Part shown: one piece after another, positions 27,334 to 35,813 of the stretch
Numbering within the stretch: position 1 is the stretch's first letter
How the letters are laid out: every line of letters begins with the position of its first letter
Source: Litoribaculum gwangyangense
Lineage (GTDB): Bacteria > Bacteroidota > Bacteroidia > Flavobacteriales > Flavobacteriaceae
Assembly (NCBI RefSeq): GCF_039543505.1
Contig: NZ_BAABJW010000001.1
Location: 558,001 to 622,000, forward strand
Length of the DNA: 64,000 nt
Direction of reading: 5' to 3'
The notes under the pieces: generated by a model
Databases searched by the model: none
Seen by the model: only the letters and a program-made list of their open reading frames with translations
Told to the model about the DNA's origin: nothing
Translations under genes and position numbers: made by a program

Positions 27334-27449
27334 ATTGGGCTTGGGCGTATCCCACTTATACGTTTGAGACTTCAAAACCTGTAACATCTGTTGAAATAGA
27401 CCCTTCGAGATATATGGCTGATGTAGATAGAACCAACAACAAAAATTAA
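27334..27449 (+). pseudogene. 3' fragment of the M1 aminopeptidase gene
   Basis: Encodes the last ~37 codons of the M1 peptidase (WAWAYPTYTFETSKPV ... NNKN, stop at 27447-27449). One substitution (Gly to Arg in PSRYMADV) and two silent changes separate it from the intact gene. A TAA lies in frame just upstream, so there is no open frame feeding into it. It is a remnant left by duplication or insertion, not a gene. Confidence 0.85.
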
Positions 27450-27471
27450 AACAACTTGTTTTATAACACCT

Positions 27472-27503
27472 CAAGCCTCTTTTAATAGGGGCTTTTTTTT
27501 GTT
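27472..27503 (+). terminator. Duplicated M1 terminator
   Basis: AAGCCTCTTTT and ATAGGGGCTT form a hairpin followed by TTTTTTTG; it is the counterpart of the terminator at 22859-22886 with slightly diverged arms. It would insulate the restriction operon from upstream transcription. Confidence 0.7.
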
Positions 27504-27511
27504 TTTTAAAC

Positions 27512-27542
27512 TTGAGATTGTAAAAAAATTCAACTAAATTCG
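27512..27542 (+). promoter_or_regulatory. Bacteroidota-type promoter upstream of hsdM
   Basis: TTG (27512-27514), 20-base spacer, TAAATTCG (27535-27542). Same spacing as in repeat copy 1. It lies about 150 bases before the hsdM ATG and would drive hsdM-hsdS-hsdR and the ATPase. Confidence 0.6.
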
Positions 27543-27545
27543 TTA

Positions 27546-27590
27546 AACTATGGATATAAAACATTAATACGATTTCATATCCATGTAGTT
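27546..27590. repeat. Imperfect inverted repeat in the hsdM leader
   Basis: AACTATGGATAT (27546-27557) pairs over 12 bp with ATATCCATGTAGTT (27577-27590) except for a two-base bulge; the loop is 19 bases. The corresponding region of repeat copy 1 has lost most of the pairing. It could be a leader hairpin, an operator, or a recombination site. Confidence 0.6.
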
Positions 27591-27690
27591 GTGCGTCAAT
27601 GTAAAAAGCCAACCCGCAAATGGCGTATTTGATTTTGCCGACACGCAAAGCCAACGCTCGACTGAAACGAATAAAGAAGAATAGACATAA

Positions 27691-29499
27691 ATGAATTTAG
27701 ATACACAAAGTTTACAACCAATTATCAACTTCATCTGGACAGTTGCGGATGACGTATTGATTAACAAATACCTTGAAAACCAGTATCAGGACGTGATATT
27801 GCCAATGACGGTATTAAGAAGGTTGGACTTGGCACTTGAGCCAACAAAAGACAAAGTGCTAAAAACCCATAATGAGTTCAAAGGAAAAATTGACAACCTA
27901 TCTGGACTACTGACGAGCAAAGAACATGGCTCTGGATTGGCGTTTTACAATACTTCGCCTTACACCATGAAAAAATTGTTGGCTGACCCGAAAAATATAG
28001 ACGCCAACTTTTTGGACTATCTCAATGGCTTTTCTGAAAACGTTCAAGACATCATTTCCAAGTTCAAATTCAGAAACCAATTAGAAACCTTTGAAAATAC
28101 TGGAATCACTTTTTCGCTGATTGAAAAATTTTGCAGCCCGAAAGTTGAGCTAAGACCTGAAAAGATTTCGCCTATGGCAATGGGCTACATGTTTGAGGAC
28201 TTAATCAGACGTTTCAACGAAAAGACCAATGCAGCAGCAGGGCGACACTTTACACCAAGAGAAATCATTGAACTGATGACCCATTTGGTTTACCTGCCTG
28301 TAAAAGATAAAATACAACAAGGAACTTATTTGGTGTATGATCCTTGTGCGGGTTCTGGTGCTATGCTTACCCAATCTAAACGCTATGCAACCAATCCTGA
28401 TGGTGAAATAAAATCGAAAGCGACCTTTCACTTATACGGCCAAGAGAACACAGGCGAAATGTATGCAACATGCAAATCAGATATGTTGCTGAAAAATGAA
28501 GACCCTGACAAAATCAAGTACGGTTCGACATTGAGCGAATATGGCTTTGACCCTGATTTGAAGTTCAACTTCATGCTGACCAACCCGCCTTATGGAACAA
28601 GTTGGAAAGAAGATATTGCCAAACTAAACGTTGGAAGTGGAAAGAAAATCAGCATAGTTGATAGACGTTTTAATCTGCCTATCAAAAACTTTAAAGGTGA
28701 GTTAGAAGAAACATGTTTGACTTCCAGAAGCAATGATGGGCAGCTCATGTTCATGCTTCACATGCTTTCCAAAATGAAAGACCCAAAAGATGGCGGTAGT
28801 CGAATTGCTTCTGTTCAAAATGGTTCTGCTCTATTTACTGGAGATGCTGGAAGCGGAGAAAGCGGAATTCGTCAATACATTTTAGAAAATGACCTTGTGG
28901 AATGCATCATTCAGTTACCAAATGATATGTTCTACAATACTGGGATCTCAACGTATATCTGGATTATCAGCAATATGAAAGAAGAGCGAAGAAAAGGTAA
29001 AGTTCAACTTATCAATGCTTCTTCTGCTGAGTTCTACAAGAACATGAGAAAGCCACTTGGTGACAAGCGAGTAGAATTGACAAATGACCATATCATTAAA
29101 ATTCAGGAATTATACTTTGCCTTTGAAGAGAATGAATACAGCTTAATTTTTGACAATGAAGATTTTGGTTTCTACCAAATCACGGTACACCAACCTGAAA
29201 GAAATGCCAATGGCGAAATAATCAAAGACGCCAAGGGTAAGCCCAAGTCCGATAAGGAGCTGAAAGACACTGAGAATGTACCAATGAAAGAGGACATTCA
29301 AGAATATTTTGAACGTGAGGTTTTACCATTTGCTCCTGATGCTTGGTATGATAAGTCCAAAATGAAGTTGGGCTATGAAATTTCTTTCACTAAGTATTTC
29401 TACAAACACGAACCACTTCGAGACCTTGCTGATATAGAAAATGATATTATGCAATTGGAAAAAGAAACAGATGGTTTATTAAAAGAGATTGTGGAATAA
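27691..29499 (+). CDS. hsdM: Type I restriction-modification methyltransferase subunit
   Basis: N6-adenine methyltransferase subunit of a type I RM system, 602 residues. It has the N-terminal HsdM helical domain (about 10-150), SAM-binding motif I DPCAGSGAM at 217-225 and catalytic motif IV NPPY at 298-301. The C-terminal part carries the usual helical tail. The TAA stop shares one base with the hsdS ATG. It modifies host DNA and with HsdS and HsdR forms the restriction complex. The block is bounded upstream by a duplicated chromosomal segment, which points to horizontal acquisition. Confidence 0.96.
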   Translation: MNLDTQSLQPIINFIWTVADDVLINKYLENQYQDVILPMTVLRRLDLALEPTKDKVLKTHNEFKGKIDNLSGLLTSKEHGSGLAFYNTSPYTMKKLLADPKNIDANFLDYLNGFSENVQDIISKFKFRNQLETFENTGITFSLIEKFCSPKVELRPEKISPMAMGYMFEDLIRRFNEKTNAAAGRHFTPREIIELMTHLVYLPVKDKIQQGTYLVYDPCAGSGAMLTQSKRYATNPDGEIKSKATFHLYGQENTGEMYATCKSDMLLKNEDPDKIKYGSTLSEYGFDPDLKFNFMLTNPPYGTSWKEDIAKLNVGSGKKISIVDRRFNLPIKNFKGELEETCLTSRSNDGQLMFMLHMLSKMKDPKDGGSRIASVQNGSALFTGDAGSGESGIRQYILENDLVECIIQLPNDMFYNTGISTYIWIISNMKEERRKGKVQLINASSAEFYKNMRKPLGDKRVELTNDHIIKIQELYFAFEENEYSLIFDNEDFGFYQITVHQPERNANGEIIKDAKGKPKSDKELKDTENVPMKEDIQEYFEREVLPFAPDAWYDKSKMKLGYEISFTKYFYKHEPLRDLADIENDIMQLEKETDGLLKEIVE

Positions 29500-30911
29500 T
29501 GGCAAAGAAGAAATACACAAGCTATAAACCTTCTAAAACGCTTTGGCAAGAGGAAATTCCGAGTCATTGGCAGGAAACTGACTTGAGAATGATTTTTACT
29601 GAAAATAAGGTCAAGAACACTGGCTTAGTTGAGCGAAATCTTCTTTCTCTGAGTTATGGTAAACTGAAACGCAAGGACATTGACAATGCAACTGGTTTGG
29701 TGCCCGAATCATTTGAAGGCTATCAAATAATTGAAGAAGGCTACATTATTCTACGTTTTACCGACCTGCAAAATGATAAAAAGAGCTTGAGAGTTGGCTA
29801 CTGCCCTGAAAGAGGCATTATCACCAATGCCTATGTTGGTATCGTTCCAAATGAAGATATACATTCCAAATACTTTTATTATCAACTACACTTTTTAGAC
29901 ACCATAAAGTATTTCTACAATCTTGGTGGTGGAGTAAGACAATCATTGAGTTACAAAGAATTTAAAAGGGAAACACTGCTTGTTCCTGAAGCAGAAGAAC
30001 AAATCAAAATAGCCGCTTTTCTCGATTACAAACTCGCCAAAATCAACCGCTTTATCCAAAAGAAAAAGCAATTGATTAAACTACTCACCGAGCAAAAAGT
30101 CGCCACCATTAATCAAGCAATAACCAAAGGAACAAATTTGGAATCAGCTACCTACGGAATAGAAAACTTATGGATAGATGAACTCCCCGTTGGTTTCAAT
30201 CTGGAAGGATTTAATAAAAACGTCTTTTTGAAACATGGTTTTCAGTTTAGAGAGGAACATTTCTCCCAAGAAGGCATCAAAGTAGTTAAGATTACGCAGC
30301 TTTCTCCAGATGGAAGCTTGAGGTTGGAAAATGCAAGCTTTGTACCTGAGCATTATCAATATGATTTTAAGAACATAATAATTGAGGACAATGATGTTCT
30401 TATGGCTCTTACTGGAGGAACGATTGGAAAAATCATTCGAGCAAATATCAATGGTGAAATATTACTCCAAAACTACCGTGTAGGCAATTTCTATCCTATA
30501 AACGATAAGCTAAGCAAAGACTTTCTCTACTGGCAATTAAAGTCCGAATTTATCCAAGCTCAAATGAAGTTCTATGTTCGAGAAACGGGACAACCAAACA
30601 TTGGAAAAGGAGACTTTCGAAAAATTCAGTTGATAATTCCCCCAATTGATGAACAAGAGAAAATAGTTGAAATAATTGTTCAAGAAACAGATAAAATAGA
30701 TACAACCATTTCCAAAATCGAGAAAGAAATCGCTCTAACTCAAGAGTACAAAACAGCCATTATAGCAGAAGCGGTTACAGGGAAAATAGATATCAGGGAT
30801 TTTAAAATTCCTGATTCAACCGAAGAAGAGAACTATGAAGAATTAGAAGAGGAATTGAGTTTAGCAGCTGAGGATGAGGCTGAATACCAAACCGAAGAAA
30901 TTGAAGAATGA
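29499..30911 (+). CDS. hsdS: Type I restriction-modification specificity subunit
   Basis: 470 residues with the two-half plan of HsdS: target recognition domain 1 (about 15-165), a conserved helical spacer (EEQIKIAAFLDYKLAKINRF, about 165-205), target recognition domain 2 (about 230-385) and a second helical spacer (DEQEKIVEIIVQETDKIDTT). The two TRDs have different sequences, implying a bipartite asymmetric target. An unusually acidic tail (EEENYEELEEELS...) ends the protein. The frame is intact and overlaps hsdR by four bases (ATGA). The recognition sequence cannot be read from the protein. Confidence 0.95.
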   Translation: MAKKKYTSYKPSKTLWQEEIPSHWQETDLRMIFTENKVKNTGLVERNLLSLSYGKLKRKDIDNATGLVPESFEGYQIIEEGYIILRFTDLQNDKKSLRVGYCPERGIITNAYVGIVPNEDIHSKYFYYQLHFLDTIKYFYNLGGGVRQSLSYKEFKRETLLVPEAEEQIKIAAFLDYKLAKINRFIQKKKQLIKLLTEQKVATINQAITKGTNLESATYGIENLWIDELPVGFNLEGFNKNVFLKHGFQFREEHFSQEGIKVVKITQLSPDGSLRLENASFVPEHYQYDFKNIIIEDNDVLMALTGGTIGKIIRANINGEILLQNYRVGNFYPINDKLSKDFLYWQLKSEFIQAQMKFYVRETGQPNIGKGDFRKIQLIIPPIDEQEKIVEIIVQETDKIDTTISKIEKEIALTQEYKTAIIAEAVTGKIDIRDFKIPDSTEEENYEELEEELSLAAEDEAEYQTEEIEE

Positions 30912-33900
30912 GTAAAAGCACAGATACCACAGAAAAGGGCTTAGAAAGCCATATTACCAATTATTTGGTAGAGGCGAATAGATACATCCAAAGAGAAAGT
31001 ACGGATTACAATAATGTTTCCTGCTTAGACGAAGACTTATTGTTTAAATTTTTAGAAACTACCCAACCCAAAGCAGTCGAGAAGCTCAAGCGGTATCACA
31101 AAGACTTGTATCGCCAGAAAATCATCAAACGTCTGAATGACCGCATTCAAGCCAAAGGGGTTATTGAAGTTTTAAGAAAAGGCATTGTTGATGGCTTTAC
31201 AGACACCAAACTCAAGCTGTTTTATGACAAGCCTGTTTCGGCATACAATGCCAGTGCAAGTGCCTTGTACAAAACCAATGTTTTTTCGGTCATTCGTCAG
31301 GTTTACTACTCTACCAAAAACAAGAATTCCTTGGACATGGTCGTTTTCATTAACGGCTTGCCAGTTATCACTTTTGAGTTAAAAAATGAATTAACCAAAC
31401 AAAATGTAAAACACGCCATCAACCAATACAAAAAGGACAGAGACCCTAATGAGGAGTTATTTCGCTTGGGTCGTTTGGTTGTAAACTTCGCTGTAGACAC
31501 AGAAGAAGTTTGGATGTGTACTCAACTGAAAGGTGAGCAATCGTATTTTTTACCATTTAACAAGGGCAATAACAACGGAGCTGGAAACCCACCAAACGGT
31601 GGAATTAAAACCGATTATCTCTGGAAAGAAATTCTAACCAAGGACAGCCTTACGGATATCATTCAAAACTTCTCGCAGCTCGTTACCGAAGAAAAAGAAT
31701 ACACGGACGACAAAGGGAAAAAGCGAACTAAAAAGGAGAAAAAACTCATCTTTCCCCGCTATCACCAACTATCAGCAGTAAGACAACTTTTGGCAGATGC
31801 AAAAGAAAAAGGCTCAGGTCAGAAATATTTGATTCAACATTCCGCAGGTTCAGGCAAGTCCAATTCAATCGCTTGGCTTTCGCACCAATTAATTGGATTG
31901 CATGACAAGTCAGGAAGTAACAACATTTTCGATACCGTTATTGTCGTTACAGACCGCAGAGTGTTGGATGCCCAAATCCGAGAAAACATCAAGCAATTTC
32001 AACAAGTTGGCGGTGTGGTTGAAGCGATTACCGAAGGAAGTAAGCAACTCAAAACTGCCTTGGAAGACGGAAAGAAAATCATCATAACCACCATTCAGAA
32101 GTTTCCGCACATTGTAGAAGAAATTGGAGAGTTACCAGGAAACAACTTTGGTATCGTCATAGATGAAGCTCACAGCAGTTTGAGCGGCCAAATGGCAAGG
32201 AAACTCAACGAATCTTTATCTAAACTGAATGATGAAGACGAATTGAAATTTGACTTGGAAGATTATGACGAAAATGAAAACAGTGAAGTAACAGGAGAAG
32301 ACTTAATCCGTGCTTTGGTGAAATCAAGAAAACTCTTGCCAAATGCCAGCTATTTTGCATTTACGGCTACTCCCAAAAACAAGACTTTGGAACTCTTTGG
32401 AGTTCCTTATCAAGAAGGAGACAAAACGAAATTTAGAGCTTTCCATCTCTACTCTATGAAGCAAGCGATTGAAGAAGGTTTTATAAAAGATGTATTGCAG
32501 AATTACACCACCTACCAAAGTTTTTACGCCTTACTCAAGAAAATAGAGGACGACCCTGAATACGACAAAAAGAAAGCACAGAAGAAACTCAAGGCTTATG
32601 TAGAAAGCCATGAACACGCCATCAAGAAAAAGTCAAAAATGATGGTTGACCATTTCATGGAAAATGTGATTCGGAAAAAGCGAATGGGTGGCAAAGCAAA
32701 AGCCATGATGGTAACGAGTAGCCGAAAAAATGCTGTGCAATACAAAAAGGCTTTTGATGCTTACTTGAAATCTATAAACAGCCCGTACAAAGCAGTTGTT
32801 GCATTCTCAGGTGAAATTGACGGAGAAACAGAGGCAAGTTTGAACGGCTTTTCGAGCAGCTCAATTCCATCTGAGTTTGAAAAAAATGAATATCGTTTTC
32901 TATTGGTTGCCAATAAATACCAAACTGGCTTTGACCAGCCACTTCTTCATACCATGTATGTAGATAAAAAGCTAGGCGGAGTGAATGCGGTTCAAACCCT
33001 ATCAAGGCTAAACAGAAGTCATCCATTAAAGAAAGACACTTTTGTTCTTGACTTTGCTAATACAGCCGAAGATATGGAGAATGCTTTCAAGCCATATTTT
33101 GAAAGCACAATTCTTGGAGAAGCAACAGATCCAAACAAGCTTTTTGATTTACAAGATGCTTTGGACAATTATCAAGTGTATTCACGTGAACAAGTTGAAG
33201 ACTTCTCAAACAAGATTTTGAATAATGTCCCCGTTGACCAGCTCCACGCATCATTAGATGAATCTGCTGCCATTTTCAGAGACGACCTAGAAGAAGAGCA
33301 ACAAGCCGATTTCAGGGCAAAAGTCAAAACATACGTTCGACTTTACATTTTCCTTTCTCAGATTGTACCGTTTGAAAATCCTTATTTGGAGCGTCTTTAC
33401 ATTTTCCTGAATCATTTACAAAACAAGCTTGGCGGTGATACCTCAGTAGATTTGGCAAAAGGCGTTTTGGACAATATTGACATGGACAGTTACCGCCTGC
33501 AATTGGAGTCTACAACCAATGTAGTTTTGGAGCAAGGTGAAGACTTAAAGCCTATTCCAACTGATATGAGAGGCGGAGTAAGTGAACCTGAAATTGACAA
33601 GCTTTCGAACATCCTTCAAACTTTCAATGACCGCTACGGAACTGAATTTGAAGATGCTGACAAAGTCCGCCAAATGGCTGAAAACATTGCAACTGATGTA
33701 GCGAAAAACAAAGAGCTGATAAGTTCAATTCAGCATTCAGACGAACAGAACGCAAGAATAACCAGCGACAAAATTGTAGGAGAAGAACTGCTCAAGCACA
33801 TCACTACCAACTTTGACCTGTATAAGTTGTATTCGGACAACAAGGAATTTAAAGAGGACTTTTCTGCAATGATGTTTGGTGTTGTGAAAGAATTAATTAA

Positions 33901-33925
33901 CAGAGGTATAAACGCTCAGAAGTAA
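30908..33925 (+). CDS. hsdR: Type I restriction endonuclease motor subunit
   Basis: 1005 residues. The N-terminal nuclease domain has a PD-(D/E)xK core: D143 in SLDMVVF and E157-x-K159 in TFELKNE. The SF2 motor follows, with Walker A AGSGKS (313-318), DEAH box at 419-422 and the later motifs FAFTATPK and QTLSRLNRS. A C-terminal helical domain would dock to the methylase. All key residues seem intact, so restriction should be active. Translation is coupled to hsdS; the ATPase gene begins three bases after the stop. Confidence 0.96.
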   Translation: MSKSTDTTEKGLESHITNYLVEANRYIQRESTDYNNVSCLDEDLLFKFLETTQPKAVEKLKRYHKDLYRQKIIKRLNDRIQAKGVIEVLRKGIVDGFTDTKLKLFYDKPVSAYNASASALYKTNVFSVIRQVYYSTKNKNSLDMVVFINGLPVITFELKNELTKQNVKHAINQYKKDRDPNEELFRLGRLVVNFAVDTEEVWMCTQLKGEQSYFLPFNKGNNNGAGNPPNGGIKTDYLWKEILTKDSLTDIIQNFSQLVTEEKEYTDDKGKKRTKKEKKLIFPRYHQLSAVRQLLADAKEKGSGQKYLIQHSAGSGKSNSIAWLSHQLIGLHDKSGSNNIFDTVIVVTDRRVLDAQIRENIKQFQQVGGVVEAITEGSKQLKTALEDGKKIIITTIQKFPHIVEEIGELPGNNFGIVIDEAHSSLSGQMARKLNESLSKLNDEDELKFDLEDYDENENSEVTGEDLIRALVKSRKLLPNASYFAFTATPKNKTLELFGVPYQEGDKTKFRAFHLYSMKQAIEEGFIKDVLQNYTTYQSFYALLKKIEDDPEYDKKKAQKKLKAYVESHEHAIKKKSKMMVDHFMENVIRKKRMGGKAKAMMVTSSRKNAVQYKKAFDAYLKSINSPYKAVVAFSGEIDGETEASLNGFSSSSIPSEFEKNEYRFLLVANKYQTGFDQPLLHTMYVDKKLGGVNAVQTLSRLNRSHPLKKDTFVLDFANTAEDMENAFKPYFESTILGEATDPNKLFDLQDALDNYQVYSREQVEDFSNKILNNVPVDQLHASLDESAAIFRDDLEEEQQADFRAKVKTYVRLYIFLSQIVPFENPYLERLYIFLNHLQNKLGGDTSVDLAKGVLDNIDMDSYRLQLESTTNVVLEQGEDLKPIPTDMRGGVSEPEIDKLSNILQTFNDRYGTEFEDADKVRQMAENIATDVAKNKELISSIQHSDEQNARITSDKIVGEELLKHITTNFDLYKLYSDNKEFKEDFSAMMFGVVKELINRGINAQK

Positions 33926-33928
33926 GGG

Positions 33929-35680
33929 ATGCTAAAGGTTATCGAGATAGAACATATTAAAGGCATTCAGCACAAGAGGTTTGAATTGGATATTTCACCA
34001 AACAAGCCCAGTCTTATGGTTGCTCCGAATGGTTTTGGTAAAAGCTCCTTAGCAACAGCGTTCAACTCTATGAATAATAGGCGAATTGTTCTCAATGAGG
34101 ACGATTATCATGCTGAAGATGAAGCAAACGCTCCTAGAATTTATATCGAATATCAAAAACCTGACAGTTCAATTGTCCATCTTGAAGCAACTTCAACTAG
34201 CAATACCATTTCTGGTGAGCTAGATTATTTTGTCATTAATAACAATACAAAACCAAAAGGCAACGCTTCTACATTTGGCGGATTTGCAAATTCACGTGCA
34301 ACCTTGATTATTGAAGATGTCGTTCTACTTGACAGGATTCCTACAAATACTTCTTTTCCCTTTACATACAGAAATGCACAAGGTAGGTTTGGCACAAATG
34401 GTAGGGTATTACCAAACCTTTCAGCCGTATTTTCCAATCGCCTATTGGTAGAGCAAATAAGTGAGCATTATCAAGATTTACAACGTGCAAATGGCATAAG
34501 AATTCAAGGCAGAATCAATGCGGTTATTGATTTGATAAACAACGAAGGTGGTACCGCCAACGCTTTAGTTGATTGGGTGTCAGCGAATGTTTTAGATGAT
34601 TTAAAAGCAATTGATTATCTGAATACACTAGGTAATCTCATTCACACTTTTGACATTGGTTATAATTCAGAATCAAAAAGTTACTTGGCTGCAATTCAAC
34701 TTATTTGGTCGTACAACGAAAACTCAAATCAGTTTAAAGATGCCTGTGCATTCAGCAATTACAAACTTGACAAAGAAAGATTCGAAACTACCCTTTCAAC
34801 TTTCAATTGTACATGGCGTAATATTAGAGCAAGTGAAACTAGAGGGCAATTGGTTATAAAATTCCCTAAAGCTATCCACATCTCAAATGGTCAACGAGAT
34901 ATTTTAACTTTCATTTCAATGCTCTTCAGGGCAAAACGCCATTTAAAGAAGGATGCCAATATTTTAATTATTGACGAAGTTTTTGACTATCTGGATGACG
35001 GAAATCTTACAGCAGCACAGTATTATATTACTACGTTCATTAAAGAATTTAAGGATCAATGCAAACGGTTATATCCTATTATCCTAACTCATTTAAACCC
35101 TAACTACTTTAAGAATTTTGCTTTCAGCAATCAGAAGGTTTATTATCTCGAAAAATCGAACATTCAAGTGAATCAGCATTTATCGAGAATGCTTAGAATT
35201 AGAGATGATGAGGCATTTGCCGAACCACTAAGGGATGATATTTCAAAGCATCTAGTTCACTACGAACCAACTCACATAAACAGACGAGCTGATTTCAGAG
35301 GTTTAACAATTCCTGAACTTTGGGGTAAATCTGATAATTTCTATCAATTTCTATTTGGAGAAGTTGACAACTATCTAAATGGACGTGCATTTTGCCCTTT
35401 TGCAGTGTGCGGTGGAGTTAGAGTAAAAATTGAAGAGATAGCTTACAATAAACTCCAAAGTCCTGAAGCAAGAACAGCGTTTTTAAGTACTCATATGACT
35501 CGTAAAAAACTAGAAAAAGCGGAAGAACTTGGCGTTGTATCTCCTGAATCTCATTTTTTACTTGGAATTATTTACAATGAGGGAATGCATTGGAGGGACA
35601 ATCAGGATAACGTTTCTCCTATTGCTTCAAAACTTGAAAATCTGACAATTAAAAAACTAATTAGAGATGTATTTGAGTGA
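33929..35680 (+). CDS. SMC/ABC-like ATPase attached to the type I RM operon
   Basis: 583 residues, fourth gene of the RM operon (three-base gap). The N-terminus is SMC-like, with Walker A APNGFGKSS (32-40). The ABC signature-like ISNGQRD (near 318-324) and Walker B ILIIDEVFD (345-353, D349 E350) lie about 280 residues later. The intervening part is helical but too short for a full SMC coiled coil. The C-terminal ~170 residues (AFCPFAVCGGVRVKIEE...) match nothing I recognise and show no nuclease motif. Accessory ATPases occur beside type I RM loci (for example RloA/RloC types), but it is not clearly one of those. A defence or restriction-control role is inferred. Confidence 0.75.
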   Translation: MLKVIEIEHIKGIQHKRFELDISPNKPSLMVAPNGFGKSSLATAFNSMNNRRIVLNEDDYHAEDEANAPRIYIEYQKPDSSIVHLEATSTSNTISGELDYFVINNNTKPKGNASTFGGFANSRATLIIEDVVLLDRIPTNTSFPFTYRNAQGRFGTNGRVLPNLSAVFSNRLLVEQISEHYQDLQRANGIRIQGRINAVIDLINNEGGTANALVDWVSANVLDDLKAIDYLNTLGNLIHTFDIGYNSESKSYLAAIQLIWSYNENSNQFKDACAFSNYKLDKERFETTLSTFNCTWRNIRASETRGQLVIKFPKAIHISNGQRDILTFISMLFRAKRHLKKDANILIIDEVFDYLDDGNLTAAQYYITTFIKEFKDQCKRLYPIILTHLNPNYFKNFAFSNQKVYYLEKSNIQVNQHLSRMLRIRDDEAFAEPLRDDISKHLVHYEPTHINRRADFRGLTIPELWGKSDNFYQFLFGEVDNYLNGRAFCPFAVCGGVRVKIEEIAYNKLQSPEARTAFLSTHMTRKKLEKAEELGVVSPESHFLLGIIYNEGMHWRDNQDNVSPIASKLENLTIKKLIRDVFE

Positions 35681-35813
35681 CATGAAAAAGCGAACGCTAA
35701 GCATCCATACATATTGCCAAATCACTCAAGCCGATCCGCAAGTAAAAAACTTGACAAAGAGTGTGTCTACCCAATAGCACGACCAAACCGTTAAAAACAA
35801 AAACCAAAAAAAT
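35681..35813. other. Junction DNA at the right end of the accessory block
   Basis: 133 bases after the ATPase gene. Base composition is less AT-rich than the surroundings, and a short frame of 31 codons (from 35682) shows no family. No gene, hairpin or repeat matching the left end could be supported. It probably marks the right boundary of the inserted block. Confidence 0.4.

Larger units (their letters stand above)
27334..27591 (+). repeat. Direct repeat copy 2 (M1 3' end + terminator + promoter)
   Basis: Second copy of the 22720-22998 sequence, 4.6 kb downstream in the same orientation. It keeps the M1 coding tail and stop, the terminator, the TTG-N20-TAnnTTCG promoter and a better-preserved inverted repeat, but lacks the 19-base palindrome of copy 1. 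It lies directly upstream of the type I restriction-modification operon. Confidence 0.9.

Noticed and set aside
27546..27590. Calling the palindrome a true integron attC site
   Set aside because: The conserved attC core boxes are not convincingly present and no integron integrase is in the window; it is reported only as a structural resemblance.
27280..27767. Two minus-strand frames (124 and 67 codons) over the second repeat and the hsdM start
   Set aside because: They run across the duplicated terminator, promoter and M1 fragment, so they are not expected to be coding.
35682..35777. 31-codon frame starting MKKRTLSIHTYCQ after the ATPase gene
   Set aside because: Short, no recognisable features, and located in junction DNA; kept only as part of the boundary region.
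22720..35813. Prophage, integrative element or insertion sequence explaining the accessory region
   Set aside because: No integrase, transposase, phage structural or conjugation gene is visible, the tRNA-Cys is far away at 51.4 kb, and no target-site duplication was found.
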